DNA from: an uncultured Collinsella sp.
GTDB taxonomy: Bacteria > Actinomycetota > Coriobacteriia > Coriobacteriales > Coriobacteriaceae
Length of the DNA: 64,000 nt
NCBI GenBank assembly: GCA_900541025.1
Contig: UQIL01000010.1
Span: 1-64,000, forward strand
Direction: 5' to 3'
Of the stretch, positions 8,437 through 17,357 are shown piece by piece. How positions within the stretch are numbered: the stretch's first letter is position 1; each line of letters begins with the position of its first letter. A program made the position numbers and the translations under genes. The notes under the pieces were generated by a model, which saw only the letters and a program-made list of their open reading frames with translations, was not told the DNA's origin and searched no databases.

Positions 8437-8670
8437 GTGCATTTTTGGGAGTATTCAACAAGCTCTTAAAAATGCATAACGTTGTGAATGGGCGGTAGTG
8501 ATCCGCAGGCGCCCATCGACAGCCATTGTGGGCGGGCTATCGATGAGTGGAGGGGGTTGTTACTGAGTTTCTGCTTTGCGACGACCTGCAACACTGCTGT
8601 AACCGCGTCGTTTTGTCGTTCGTGATGGGGCCGTTGGGGCCCACGGTGCTGAATACTCCGTTTTTTGCAC
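8437..8670. repeat. Possible small interspersed element bounded by imperfect inverted repeats
   Basis: GTGCATTTTTGGGAGTATTC (from 8437) and, on the opposite strand, GTGCAAAAAACGGAGTATTC (ending 8670) form inverted ends around about 185 bases with no supported gene. The left end also makes its own hairpin with AAAAATGC at 8468-8475. Frames here translate, but none has a ribosome site or recognisable product. The space from 8362 to 8880 holds nothing else I can support apart from a GTGCACGTGCAC palindrome (8764-8775) and a TAAAAT box at 8839. Confidence 0.4.
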
Positions 8671-8880
8671 GGTCCAAGGTGGGGCACCCTGAGACGAAGC
8701 AAAAAGATGCCTCATTTCTATGCAAATACCAATAGGATTTATGCAAGATTGAGATTGTAAACCGTGCACGTGCACAAAACCGGTGCGGGGACGTCTGGAG
8801 GCGGCTCGGCTCCTGGGGCATTGCACGTGCAGAACGGTTAAAATCGGGACTCGGTCTTAGTTTTACTTGGAAGGATGCAT

Positions 8881-9924
8881 ATGACTTCTAATATTGATGC
8901 TTCTCTAGAGGAGACGCTCTCCTATATCGCAGGACAGCTTAAGACGCTGACTTCTATTGCCTCCCCTACCGGCTATACCCGTGCGGCGACTGATTATCTG
9001 ATGGAGACCCTGCGCGATATGGGGTTTGGGCCTGAGCGTTCTAATAAGGGTAACGTGCTCGTTGAGCTTGGCGGCGAGGGCGAGCCGCTCGTACTGGCGA
9101 GCCATGTCGATACCCTAGGCGCCATGGTGCGTTCCATTAAGGACAATGGCCGCCTGCGCCCCACGACGCTCGGTGGGCATCAGTGGTCTACGGCCGATGG
9201 CGAGAACTGCACCGTCTACACGCGCGACGGCAATGTCTACACGGGCGTGGTTCTTAACACCGAGCCTTCGGCGCACGTGGCCGACGAGCCGGTCAAGACC
9301 ATCGAGAAGAACATGGAGATCTTGCTCGACGAGAACGTCGACAGCAAGGACGATGTGCTCGAGCTGGGTATTCAGACCGGCGACATCATCGCTATGGATC
9401 CTCGCACGACGGTGACGGAGAGCGGCTACATTAAGAGCCGCTTCCTGGATGACAAGCTATCGGCCGCCATTTTGTTGGGCTTGGCGCGTGCCGTCGCCGC
9501 TGGCGAGGTGACGCTTTCGCGTAAGGTTTCGCTGCTCTTTACCGTGTACGAGGAGGTGGACCACGGCGGCGCCTTCGTGCCGGCCGACACGCGCGAGATG
9601 ATCAGCGTTGACATGGGCTGCGTGGGCGACGACCTAGGCTGCACCGAGCACATGGTGTCGATCTGCGCCAAGGATTCGGGCGGTCCGTACAACTACGACC
9701 TGGTGACGGCGCTGTCCAATATCGCGCGCGAGCTTGAGCTCGATTACGCTATCGACGTGTATCCGCATTACGGTTCGGACGTCGAAGCCACGCTCTCTGC
9801 CGGCTACGACATTCGCCATGGTCTGATCGGCCCCGGCGTGTATGCGAGCCACAACTACGAGCGTAGCCACATGGACGGCGTGCGCAACACCTTCGAGCTC
9901 GTCCGCGCCTACGTACAGCGCTAG
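8881..9924 (+). CDS. M42 family metallopeptidase (glutamyl aminopeptidase-like)
   Basis: A 347-residue cytosolic dinuclear-zinc aminopeptidase of the FrvX/PepA-like M42 family. Metal ligands and catalytic residues are visible in order: ASHVDTLG (His), FLDDKLSA (bridging Asp), YEEVDHGG (catalytic and metal Glu), SVDMG (Asp) and SHNYERSH (His). Such enzymes form large tetrahedral complexes that trim peptides to amino acids. The start at 8881 is chosen because GGAAGG ends 6 bases before it; the ATG at 8875 abuts the ribosome site. Confidence 0.88.
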   Translation: MTSNIDASLEETLSYIAGQLKTLTSIASPTGYTRAATDYLMETLRDMGFGPERSNKGNVLVELGGEGEPLVLASHVDTLGAMVRSIKDNGRLRPTTLGGHQWSTADGENCTVYTRDGNVYTGVVLNTEPSAHVADEPVKTIEKNMEILLDENVDSKDDVLELGIQTGDIIAMDPRTTVTESGYIKSRFLDDKLSAAILLGLARAVAAGEVTLSRKVSLLFTVYEEVDHGGAFVPADTREMISVDMGCVGDDLGCTEHMVSICAKDSGGPYNYDLVTALSNIARELELDYAIDVYPHYGSDVEATLSAGYDIRHGLIGPGVYASHNYERSHMDGVRNTFELVRAYVQR

Positions 9925-9979
9925 CGATGCAGCGGCCTCGGCTGATACGGCAGTACCGACCGAGGCCGTCCTCTCTAAG

Positions 9980-10042
9980 TTGCGGTGAAATAGGGACTGT
10001 TTGGCGGTTTTAAACGCTTAAACAGTCCCTATTTCACCGCAA
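9980..10042. repeat. Large perfect inverted repeat, family B
   Basis: Two 23-base arms (9980-10002 and 10020-10042) are perfect reverse complements; each carries TTGCGGTGAAATAGGGACTG at its outer end. The loop itself is partly palindromic. It lies between the convergent M42 and mnmA genes and may also act as a bidirectional terminator. The same outer sequence recurs at 21003-21065. Confidence 0.8.
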
Positions 10043-10060
10043 TTTATGAAGGGGATGGGG

Positions 10061-11161
10061 CTACTTAAGTGCGCCGGTCACCGTGCCGCCGCCGAGGACG
10101 ACGTCGTCGCGGTAGACTACGACGGCTTGCCCGGGGGCGATGGCGCGCTGCGGCTCGTCAAAGGTCAACAGCATCTGCCCGTCGGTGCCGCGCGTGAGGG
10201 TCGCCGCCTGGTCTTTCTGGCGGTAGCGGTATTTGGCGCCCACGCGAATGCCGCCGGCGCCAAGCTCTGCCTCCATGTGCACGTCCGGGGCGCTCCAGAT
10301 CCAGTCGTTGGCCGTGAGCGCGGTGGCCGTCAGGTCCTCGGCCTCACCCAGATGCACGGTGTTATTGGCGGCGTCGACGCCCGTTACGTATACGGGATGT
10401 GCCATCGCGACGCCAAGGCCCTTGCGTTGACCGATGGTGTAGCGCAGCGCGCCATTGTGGCGCCCGACCACGCTGCCATCGCGCCATACGATGTCGCCCG
10501 GCGTAGCGGGATGCCCGCAGCGGCGCTCGATATAGCCCGTGTAGTCGCCGTCGGGGATAAAGCAGATATCCTCGCTTTCGGCCTTCTTGGCGTTGGTAAA
10601 GCCCTGCTCGGCGGCTATGCGGCGCACGTCGTGCTCTTTGTTCAGACCTGCCAGCGGAAAGATCGTGTGCGCGAGGCGCTCCTGCGTAAGCGAATACAAA
10701 AAGTAGCTCTGGTCTTTTTTGGGATCCTCGCCGCGGTACAGCTGCCACGTGCCGTCGGGCGCCTGGCTCGTCTTGGCGTAATGGCCCGTGGCGATATAGT
10801 CGCAGCCCATGTCCAGCGCGGCGTCCAGTAGCGCGCCAAACTTAATGTGACGGTTGCAGATGATGCAGGGGTTGGGCGTCAGTCCCTCCTGGTAGGCGGT
10901 CACAAAGCGCTCGATCACGCTGCGGTCGAACGTCTGCTGCAGGTCGAGCACGTGGTGGGGGATGCCGATGCGCTCGGCAACGGCCTTGGCGTCGGCGATG
11001 TCGCGGTCGACCTTGCTCATGCCCGTGACAGGATCGGGCGCGGGGCAGGTGAGACGCATGGTGGCGCCAACGCATTCGTAGCCCTGGCTTTTGAGCAGGT
11101 ACGCGGTCACGCTGGAATCGACGCCGCCGCTCATGGCGACGAGCACGCGCTTGTTGTGCAT
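10061..11161 (-). CDS. mnmA: tRNA-specific 2-thiouridylase MnmA
   Basis: A 366-residue cytosolic enzyme that thiolates U34 of Lys, Glu and Gln tRNAs using ATP and sulfur relayed from a cysteine desulfurase. The PP-loop SGGVDSS is at residues 11-17, the catalytic cysteines are C102 (in NPCIICN) and C200 (in SEDICFI), and the tRNA-adenylation region GHYAK is at 127-131. Length is normal for the family. It lies downstream of cysK on the same strand, separated by a terminator, so the two share a sulfur theme but probably not a full-length transcript. No cysteine desulfurase is present in the window. Confidence 0.96.
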   Translation of the reverse strand: MHNKRVLVAMSGGVDSSVTAYLLKSQGYECVGATMRLTCPAPDPVTGMSKVDRDIADAKAVAERIGIPHHVLDLQQTFDRSVIERFVTAYQEGLTPNPCIICNRHIKFGALLDAALDMGCDYIATGHYAKTSQAPDGTWQLYRGEDPKKDQSYFLYSLTQERLAHTIFPLAGLNKEHDVRRIAAEQGFTNAKKAESEDICFIPDGDYTGYIERRCGHPATPGDIVWRDGSVVGRHNGALRYTIGQRKGLGVAMAHPVYVTGVDAANNTVHLGEAEDLTATALTANDWIWSAPDVHMEAELGAGGIRVGAKYRYRQKDQAATLTRGTDGQMLLTFDEPQRAIAPGQAVVVYRDDVVLGGGTVTGALK

Positions 11162-11190
11162 GGGGAGGTTCTCCTTGGTGGCATGCGGCC

Positions 11191-11229
11191 AAAAAAGAAA
11201 AGCGGCGCGGGAGGCTGGTTCCGCGCCGC
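11191..11229 (-). terminator. Terminator after cysK (minus strand)
   Basis: On the minus strand GCGGCGCGG / CCGCGCCGC forms a 9-base-pair stem followed by TTTTCTTTTTT. It lies between the end of cysK and the start of mnmA. Confidence 0.85.
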
Positions 11230-11342
11230 AGACATTGTAGCAAGTTCGGGTGCTTCGTGGGACACCCTAACGAGATGGGCTCAGGCCGCCAGAAGAGAGG
11301 GGAGACCGGCGTGCCTTGGGCTCATCTGTTCAACAGCAGGAA

Positions 11343-12281
11343 CTAGTCCTGGAAGAGTGCCGTGGACAGGTAGCGCTCGCCGGTGTCGGCAAGCAGGGCC
11401 ACGATGGTCTTGCCCTCGTTCTCGGGGCGCTTGGCCAGCTGCAGCGCGGCCCACACGGCGGCGCCGGACGAAATGCCCACGAGCACGCCCTCCTTGTGGC
11501 CCACGGCACGGCCGGTGGCAAAGGCGTCGTCATTCTCGACGGGGATGATCTCGTCGTAGACCTGGGTGTCGAGGACGTCGGGCACAAAACCGGCGCCGAT
11601 GCCCTGGATCTTGTGCGGACCGGCCTGACCCTTGGAAAGCACCGGGGAGGTGGCGGGCTCGACGGCGACGACCTTGATCTCGGGGTTCTGCTCCTTGAGG
11701 AACTCGCCCACGCCGGTCACGGTACCGCCGGTGCCAACGCCGGCAACGAAGATGTCGACCTTACCGTCGGTGTCATCCCAGATCTCGGGGCCGGTCGTGG
11801 CCTTGTGGATGGCGGGGTTCGCGGGGTTTACGAACTGGCCGGCGATGATGCTGTTGGGGGTCTCCTTCTGCAGCTCCTCGGCCTTAGCGATGGCGCCCTT
11901 CATGCCCTTGGAACCATCGGTGAGCACAAGCTGCGCGCCGTACGCCTGCATTAGCTTGCGGCGCTCGACGGACATGGTCTCGGGCATGGTGATGATCACC
12001 TTGTAGCCGCGGGCGGCCGCCACGGAGGCGATGCCGACGCCGGTGTTGCCGCTCGTGGGCTCGATGATGGTGTAGTCGCCGCCGCGCACGAGCTTGCCGG
12101 CCTTCTCGGCCTCGTCGATCATGTTCTTGGCGACGCGGTCCTTAACGGAGCCGGCGGGGTTGAAGTACTCGAGCTTGACGAGCACGCGGGCCTTGAGGTC
12201 CTCGTCGGCCTCAAAGTGGGTGAGCTCCAGAAGCGGAGTGTGGCCGATAAGCTGATCGATGGACGTGTAAACCTTGCTCAT
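11343..12281 (-). CDS. cysK: Cysteine synthase (O-acetylserine sulfhydrylase)
   Basis: A 312-residue PLP enzyme making cysteine from O-acetylserine and sulfide in the cytosol. The Schiff-base lysine is K47 in AGSVKDR, the substrate loop TSGNTG is at 76-81 and the phosphate-binding loop is GTGGT. The C-terminal half is full length. It is transcribed away from an IscR-like Rrf2 gene; the shared 250-base spacer contains two dyads, suggesting control of cysK by that regulator, as CymR controls cysK in Firmicutes. CysM cannot be strictly excluded, but the residues fit CysK better. Confidence 0.94.
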   Translation of the reverse strand: MSKVYTSIDQLIGHTPLLELTHFEADEDLKARVLVKLEYFNPAGSVKDRVAKNMIDEAEKAGKLVRGGDYTIIEPTSGNTGVGIASVAAARGYKVIITMPETMSVERRKLMQAYGAQLVLTDGSKGMKGAIAKAEELQKETPNSIIAGQFVNPANPAIHKATTGPEIWDDTDGKVDIFVAGVGTGGTVTGVGEFLKEQNPEIKVVAVEPATSPVLSKGQAGPHKIQGIGAGFVPDVLDTQVYDEIIPVENDDAFATGRAVGHKEGVLVGISSGAAVWAALQLAKRPENEGKTIVALLADTGERYLSTALFQD

Positions 12282-12354
12282 GGTGAACCTCCAAAGTGTT
12301 CAAGTTTGCTGGATACCGTGTGGTTTTACGGTGTGTCTAACAGTCAAACCCACA

Positions 12355-12367
12355 AACCTTATAGGTT
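12355..12367. promoter_or_regulatory. Dyad in the cysK/rrf2 intergenic region, site 1
   Basis: AACCTTATAGGTT is a palindrome (AACC/GGTT arms, AT-rich centre) in the spacer between cysK and the Rrf2 gene, possibly an Rrf2 operator. Confidence 0.35.
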
Positions 12368-12405
12368 GTTCGTTTAGCTGTTGAAAAGCATAGTAGACAC
12401 TAAAG

Positions 12406-12422
12406 CCTACTAATGCAATAGG
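12406..12422. promoter_or_regulatory. Dyad in the cysK/rrf2 intergenic region, site 2
   Basis: CCTACTAATGCAATAGG has CCTA/TAGG arms and an AT-rich centre. It resembles site 1 in having C/G-rich ends 9 bases apart, and lies 113 bases before the Rrf2 start. Confidence 0.35.
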
Positions 12423-12534
12423 AAAAAGATATTTATTGCAAGATGATTAACCCGCTGGACTGGAACGGGAGTTTTCAAAACCACTTTTTCGGCTAGAATT
12501 GCTTCGAACAAAAGACCGAAAGGCAGCACTATAT

Positions 12535-12963
12535 ATGTTGGTTTCTACTAAGGGCAGGTACGCCCTGCGCGTTATGGTCGACCTGGCCGAGCACCAGGCG
12601 GCTGGCCGTATCCCGCTTAAAGAGATTGCGGCACGTCAGGGTATTTCGGAGAAGTACCTCGAGAATATTCTGGCGACGCTCGTGCGCGCCAATATGCTCT
12701 CGGGCATGCGCGGCAAGGGCGGTGGCTACGTGCTCACGCGCTCGCCCGAGCAGTATACGGTGGGCGAGATCCTGCGCTTGACCGAGGGCAGCCTGGCACC
12801 GGTTGCCTGCCTGGACGGTGACTGCAAGGGCTGTTCGCGCTCCGATGAGTGCCCCACGCTCGATGTGTGGAAGAACCTGGACAAGCTCATCAACGACTAC
12901 CTCGACGGCGTGACGCTTGACCAACTTGTCACTCACAACGAGGGCTACGACTACGTGATCTAG
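12535..12963 (+). CDS. Rrf2 family transcriptional regulator, IscR-like
   Basis: A 142-residue winged-helix regulator. The DNA-binding part (ALRVMVDLAEH, then the recognition-helix region EIAARQGISEKYLENIL and wing RGKGGGY) is typical of Rrf2. Cysteines at residues 92, 97, 100 and 106 sit in the loop where IscR and NsrR bind an Fe-S cluster, unlike the cysteine-free CymR. It probably senses Fe-S or sulfur status and may control itself and the divergent cysK. The start at 12535 is chosen because the protein begins MLVSTKGRYALR as in the family; the frame runs 12 codons further upstream without support. Confidence 0.88.
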   Translation: MLVSTKGRYALRVMVDLAEHQAAGRIPLKEIAARQGISEKYLENILATLVRANMLSGMRGKGGGYVLTRSPEQYTVGEILRLTEGSLAPVACLDGDCKGCSRSDECPTLDVWKNLDKLINDYLDGVTLDQLVTHNEGYDYVI

Positions 12964-13029
12964 CCCCACCTGCCGCGTGGGGACAGGGTGGAAATGGAAG
13001 AATTTCTGACCCTCTGAGACTGGACAAAG

Positions 13030-13062
13030 AAGGCCGCCCATTTTTGCGATGGGCGGCCTTTG
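13030..13062 (+). terminator. Terminator after the rrf2 gene, probably bidirectional
   Basis: AAGGCCGCCCA / TGGGCGGCCTT stem around TTTTGCGA; T-rich on both sides, lying between the convergent rrf2 and holin-like genes. Confidence 0.75.
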
Positions 13063-13097
13063 CTTTGAGCTTCTGTGACTCCTGACGACGGATTGTT

Positions 13098-13463
13098 TTA
13101 ATCGTTGGCGACGCCGTCGAGGATGCTGCGCATGATGGATACCAGGATACTGCCCATAAAGGCCGAGCCAAAGCTGGCGATAGAAATGCCGGCGCCTAGG
13201 AGATTAACCGACAGGTAGCTGGCGAGCTCGAGCATAAAGCTGTTGACCACGAGCTGGAAAATGCCCAGCGTAATAATGGTGAGCGGCAGCGAAATGACCG
13301 TGAGGAATGGCTTTACGAGCGAGTCGACGATGTTGAGGAACAGCCCCACAAAGGCAAAGCAGACCCAGGCTTCGGCAAAACCGAAGGGTTGGATGCCGGG
13401 GACGAGAAACGTGGCGATCGCAATGGCGATCGAGGTGAAGAGCCAGTTAAGCATAAAGCGCAT
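13098..13463 (-). CDS. Phage holin family (YvlD/4TMS) small membrane protein
   Basis: A 121-residue protein with four hydrophobic segments, of the PF04020-type family named after phage holins but mostly chromosomal (YvlD in Bacillus, linked to envelope stress). Blocks such as GLFLNIVDSLVKPFLTVISL, then PLTIITLGIF, are typical. The start is the ATG at 13463 preceded by AGAAAGGGA; an upstream GTG-type extension lacks support. No lysis or phage genes are nearby, so a holin role is unlikely. Confidence 0.82.
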   Translation of the reverse strand: MRFMLNWLFTSIAIAIATFLVPGIQPFGFAEAWVCFAFVGLFLNIVDSLVKPFLTVISLPLTIITLGIFQLVVNSFMLELASYLSVNLLGAGISIASFGSAFMGSILVSIMRSILDGVAND

Positions 13464-13734
13464 GGTGTGATCCCTTTCTGCGCAGACAGTGTGTCGATTT
13501 GTTTGGACGCCCATTGTCGCAAATATTCGTGGAGCTTACGTGCGCATTTAGTTTCAAAACGGCGTTCGTCCTGAAAAACGCGCCGCTGACAGAGAGTCTT
13601 ATCGCTTTAGTTTAGTGGTGTGCTACACTGCTACGGGCAAATGCCCCATGCATTGTTTTATTGCATAGAACGGGCGAACGATGCCCGATGTCAGTATCAA
13701 CTTCGATGCCTTTTGGCGGGTTTGGCGGTGATCG

Positions 13735-14034
13735 ATGAATATCGAGAACATGTTTGACAAGCCTGATGTCAAGCAGCTGGTCCACGCATTTAGTCTTTTG
13801 GACGACGAGAAGGATATTCAAGCGTTTTTGACCGATATCTGCACGCCGCGCGAGATCTGCGATCTTTCGCAGCGCCTGCAGGTCGCGCGTTATCTGGATG
13901 AGGGTGAGCCCTATGTTGAGGTTCAGGCCCGCACCGGCGCTTCGTCCACTACGGTGAGCCGCGTTTCAAAGGCACTCAACGGCGAGTACGGCGGCTATCG
14001 CAAGATCCTCATCAAACTGGAGGATGGCGAGTAG
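13735..14034 (+). CDS. YerC/YecD family TrpR-like regulator
   Basis: A 99-residue protein of the TrpR-like YerC/YecD family. The helix-turn-helix lies in RLQVARYLDEGEPYVEVQAR, then TGASSTTVSRVSKALN, near residues 45-80. Members are stand-alone DNA-binding proteins whose ligand is unknown. It starts 220 bases after the divergent holin-like gene; that space has a TACACT box near 13623 but no clear promoter. A strong terminator follows. Confidence 0.9.
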   Translation: MNIENMFDKPDVKQLVHAFSLLDDEKDIQAFLTDICTPREICDLSQRLQVARYLDEGEPYVEVQARTGASSTTVSRVSKALNGEYGGYRKILIKLEDGE

Positions 14035-14062
14035 GCCAGCGGCAACAAACGAATTGCGCAGA

Positions 14063-14087
14063 ACCGTCCCTTCGGGGGCGGTTTTTT
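14063..14087 (+). terminator. Terminator after the YerC gene
   Basis: ACCGTCCC / GGGGCGGT stem with TTCG loop, followed by TTTTTT. Confidence 0.88.
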
Positions 14088-14090
14088 GAT

Positions 14091-14168
14091 CCTTTGGGGA
14101 CGGAGGAAAACGGATCACTGGGTTAGACTGACCTCCTCGGTGATCCATTTTCCTCCGTCTCCAAGGGG
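14091..14168. repeat. Inverted pair of family A repeats
   Basis: The left arm (14091-14118, with GACGGAGGAAAACGGATCAC) and right arm (14140-14168, GTGATCCATTTTCCTCCGTC) are near-perfect reverse complements around a 21-base spacer. Single direct copies of the right-arm unit occur at 2383 and 2781. Paired inverted units with a GGGGAC core are the arrangement of REP elements. Confidence 0.8.
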
Positions 14169-14255
14169 TCAAATCTGTTGGCGTGGGGCAAATCTGTCCG
14201 CGCGGGCGGGTAGGATGGAAGCATTGAATATTGCGAACGGTTTGAGTGGAGGACC

Positions 14256-17200
14256 ATGCCTGTTCGAATCTATACCACCAACGCCGGCGCGGATTTGAGC
14301 GATGCCGAGTCGGCGCTGCTTGCCGACCTTATTGCCCGCCACGGGCGTGCCGTGCTGCTGGCGCCAACGTTTGCCGAGCTCGACCTGTGCCGTCATGATG
14401 CGGCGGAAGCCGGCGTTTCGCTGGGTATTGACTACAAGACGCCTACATCGTGGCTTTGCTCGCTTTGGGAGCTTTTGGGCGACGGGCGCGGTTTCGTCGA
14501 CAACCTGCAGCGCCAGATGCTGTTTTCGGACATGGTAGCGCGTCTCGACGACGCCGACCTGCAGCCGCTTTCGCGCAGCCAGGGCACGGTGCGTATGCTC
14601 GCGCGTATGGCTCGCGATGTGCTGCCGGGTGTGGCAGGGACAGGTGCCGAGCGTTGCTGCGACAACGTTTGCAAGCCCAAGCCCAAAAGCGACGCCGAGG
14701 CTCGCGTGTTTGAACTTTTGTGCGCCTATGCACGCGGTTTGGACCGTCGAGATATGGTCGAGCCCTGCGAGGCGGCTGACATTATGGCCGGCGCTTTGGC
14801 CGACAACCTGCCGGGGTGCGCCCGTGCCGTTTGCGTGCGCGGCGTCACGTCATTTACGTATAGCCTGCTCGAGCTGCTGTCCGCCGTGGCAAACAACGGG
14901 GGAGAGGTTGTCGTGCTGCTTGCCCGCGAGCAAGCCGCGATGCGCGAGGAGCTTGCCGCGGCATTTGATGTCCGCGGTGTGCTGTTTGAGATCGCGCCGC
15001 TGGGGGAGGGCGCCGCCGCGCCCCAGACTGCCTCCAAGTCCGCTGCTCAGCCTGCCTTTATTGAGGTCGCCGGCCCCCATGCCCGTGCCCATGCTTATGC
15101 GGACGTCATCGATAAGTTGGTGAAAGCGCACAAGGAGTCCAAGGACGATAAAGCTGCTGCAACACCCGCCGACCCCGTACGCGTGCTCGTTGTTTCTGCC
15201 CGGGCACCCCAGCTGTTCGGCGAGCTTGCCGCTCGTTTGGCGGCGCGTCATATTGCGGCCGAGACAACCGAGTTCACGGCGTTTTCCCAATCCATCGCGG
15301 GCAGGCAGTTCACGGCGCTCGCCAATCTGATCGAGCGCATGAAGGCCGCCGACGAGGGCACCGCCTCCAAGACCGAGTGGTGGCCCGCGCCGGAGCTTAC
15401 CGACTGGATTTACAGTCCGCTTTCGGGTGCCGATGCCGCCAGCGCGCGCACCTTCGACAAGAACATGCGCCTGTCGCGCGGCAAGACCGCCACGGCCGTC
15501 AAGAGCCTGCTGCAGAGCGTGCAGGGCCAGGTCAGGGGCACGCGCAAGGCCGCCAGCGATGATAACTGGTTTAAGAGCGTGCCGTGCGTGGTCTCGGACG
15601 TGTTCCAAGCGCTGTGGCGCGACAAACCCGTGACGGCGCTCAAGGCAATGCTCGCCGTCGCCGAGGCGTTGCCCGATCGCGCCCTTGGAGGCCTTGACGG
15701 CCAAGCTCGTCGCCAGGCGGAGGCCGCCCTGCTGCGACATGCCATCGACATCCTCATGAACGATGCTCGTGCGCTCGACGTGTCGCAGGCCGCGACCGTG
15801 CCCGTGCTCGACGACGTTCGTACCAAGGTGGACAAGCGCAGCACTGCATACGATTACGAGACCTACGAGGTCGACCGCGCGCCGCGCGCCCAGGTGCGCT
15901 TTGCGTCGCTTGCCGATGCGGCAGCCCTGCGCCCCGACGGCTACGATGCCGTGCTGTTTGCCGACGTCGACTTGGACAGCTATCCGCTCTCACATGAGGA
16001 GGGCCCGCTGGCCACGCTGACGGCCGAGCTGGGGCGCAGCGGCGTGACGCTTGAGCCCGCGGCCCTGCTGCGCGTGCGCTTTGGCCGCGCGATGCAGGCG
16101 GCGCGCGGCCCCGTTGTGCTCGCCCGCGTGACCCACGATCGCCAGGCACGCGAGTGCTATCCGGCTGCCGTGTGGACCGAGTTGCGGGCGCACGCCGAGG
16201 CCGCTGGCGCCGCCAAGGTTGCATGCGTGGGCGAGGGCGGTATCGTCGCCGATTTTGATCCAGCGGCCGGCGAGGGCATCGAGTACAAGCGTGTTGCGTG
16301 TGAGGCTCCTCAGCATTTGAGCGAGGCGGCTGTGCCGTACCTAGTCCTGCGTCGCCGCGATGGCGGGGGCGAGAACGCGCCGCTCGTGCCGCGTCTGACG
16401 TCCGCCTCGCAGATTGAGGCGTACTCGACGTGCCCGCTGTGCTGGTTCGTGTCGTATCGCGTGAAGCCCCAGTCCATCGACGCGGGCTTTGGAAATATGG
16501 AGAAGGGCAACTTTGTCCACGATGTGCTGGAGCACCTGCACGCCCGCCTGCCCCAGGAGGGCATGGAGCGCGTGACGCCCGAGAATCTGCCGCGCGCTCA
16601 GGAGCTGCTGCGCGAGGTCTTTGACGAGACGTTGGCCGAGCACGCCGGCAAGCGAGGCACGGAGGGCCCGCTGGTACCGCTCTCTGCAGTGGAGGAGCGC
16701 CAGGTGGCCGAGATCTTGCCGCAGCTGGAGGGCGTGCTTGCCTACGAGTCCGAGGCCCTTGCCCCCTTTGCCCCGCGCTACCTGGAGTTCGCCTTCAACG
16801 AGCTCAAGGTCGAGTATGCCGGTTGGCCGCTTGGCGGGCGCATCGACCGCGTGGACGTGGACGCCGAGAATCGTGCCGTGGTGATCGACTACAAGCACCG
16901 CACGGGCGTTGCGGAGTTTAAGCTCGCCGACCCTACGGTGCGCGATGAGGAATCGGGCACGGCGCCCATCGACGATCCGCGCTGGTTGCCGCCACATACC
17001 CAAACGCTCATCTACGCCCAGGCCATGCGCCGGGCGCTGGATTTGGACACCCGCGCGGCGCTCTATTTTTCGACCAAGGGCGGCAAGCCGGCGTTGCGCG
17101 GTGCCGCGAGCGCCGAGCTGCTCGAGGAGGAGCGCGGCGACGGTCGCATCCCGGGCCTTAAGAAAGGTTTTCCCGGCGAGGGTGGCAGCATGGACTTCGA

Positions 17201-17354
17201 CGCCCTGCTCGATCGCGTGGAGGCCGGCATCGCCGAGCGCCTGCGCGAGCTCGAGGCAGGCAACGTTGCCGCCGTCGACCCGACGTCGACGCAGGCCGCG
17301 CATGCGCGCTGCTCGTATAACCACGAAGGAACGTTTGTAAGGAGGGACGCGTAG
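14256..17354 (+). CDS. addB: AddB-like subunit of a helicase-nuclease (PD-(D/E)XK nuclease)
   Basis: A 1032-residue partner of the AddA helicase encoded 3 bases downstream. Together they would resect double-strand breaks for RecA loading. The C-terminal nuclease is visible: GGRIDRVDVDAENRAVVIDY followed by KHRTG near residues 860-890 gives the Asp...Asp-Tyr-Lys catalytic set. Two AddB landmarks are weak. No Walker A P-loop is seen at the N-terminus, as in RexB-type subunits. The four-cysteine Fe-S staple is incomplete: YSTCPLCW remains near residue 725 but the C-terminal end has one Cys (ARCSYN). The start has GGAGG 4 bases upstream. Confidence 0.82.
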   Translation: MPVRIYTTNAGADLSDAESALLADLIARHGRAVLLAPTFAELDLCRHDAAEAGVSLGIDYKTPTSWLCSLWELLGDGRGFVDNLQRQMLFSDMVARLDDADLQPLSRSQGTVRMLARMARDVLPGVAGTGAERCCDNVCKPKPKSDAEARVFELLCAYARGLDRRDMVEPCEAADIMAGALADNLPGCARAVCVRGVTSFTYSLLELLSAVANNGGEVVVLLAREQAAMREELAAAFDVRGVLFEIAPLGEGAAAPQTASKSAAQPAFIEVAGPHARAHAYADVIDKLVKAHKESKDDKAAATPADPVRVLVVSARAPQLFGELAARLAARHIAAETTEFTAFSQSIAGRQFTALANLIERMKAADEGTASKTEWWPAPELTDWIYSPLSGADAASARTFDKNMRLSRGKTATAVKSLLQSVQGQVRGTRKAASDDNWFKSVPCVVSDVFQALWRDKPVTALKAMLAVAEALPDRALGGLDGQARRQAEAALLRHAIDILMNDARALDVSQAATVPVLDDVRTKVDKRSTAYDYETYEVDRAPRAQVRFASLADAAALRPDGYDAVLFADVDLDSYPLSHEEGPLATLTAELGRSGVTLEPAALLRVRFGRAMQAARGPVVLARVTHDRQARECYPAAVWTELRAHAEAAGAAKVACVGEGGIVADFDPAAGEGIEYKRVACEAPQHLSEAAVPYLVLRRRDGGGENAPLVPRLTSASQIEAYSTCPLCWFVSYRVKPQSIDAGFGNMEKGNFVHDVLEHLHARLPQEGMERVTPENLPRAQELLREVFDETLAEHAGKRGTEGPLVPLSAVEERQVAEILPQLEGVLAYESEALAPFAPRYLEFAFNELKVEYAGWPLGGRIDRVDVDAENRAVVIDYKHRTGVAEFKLADPTVRDEESGTAPIDDPRWLPPHTQTLIYAQAMRRALDLDTRAALYFSTKGGKPALRGAASAELLEEERGDGRIPGLKKGFPGEGGSMDFDALLDRVEAGIAERLRELEAGNVAAVDPTSTQAAHARCSYNHEGTFVRRDA

Positions 17355-17357
17355 ACC

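Noticed and set aside
8537..8821. A 94-codon minus-strand frame in the space before the M42 gene
   Set aside because: No ribosome site and no recognisable product; the region looks like a repeat rather than a gene.
13098..13463. Prophage marker
   Set aside because: The holin-named family is mostly chromosomal and no other phage genes are near.
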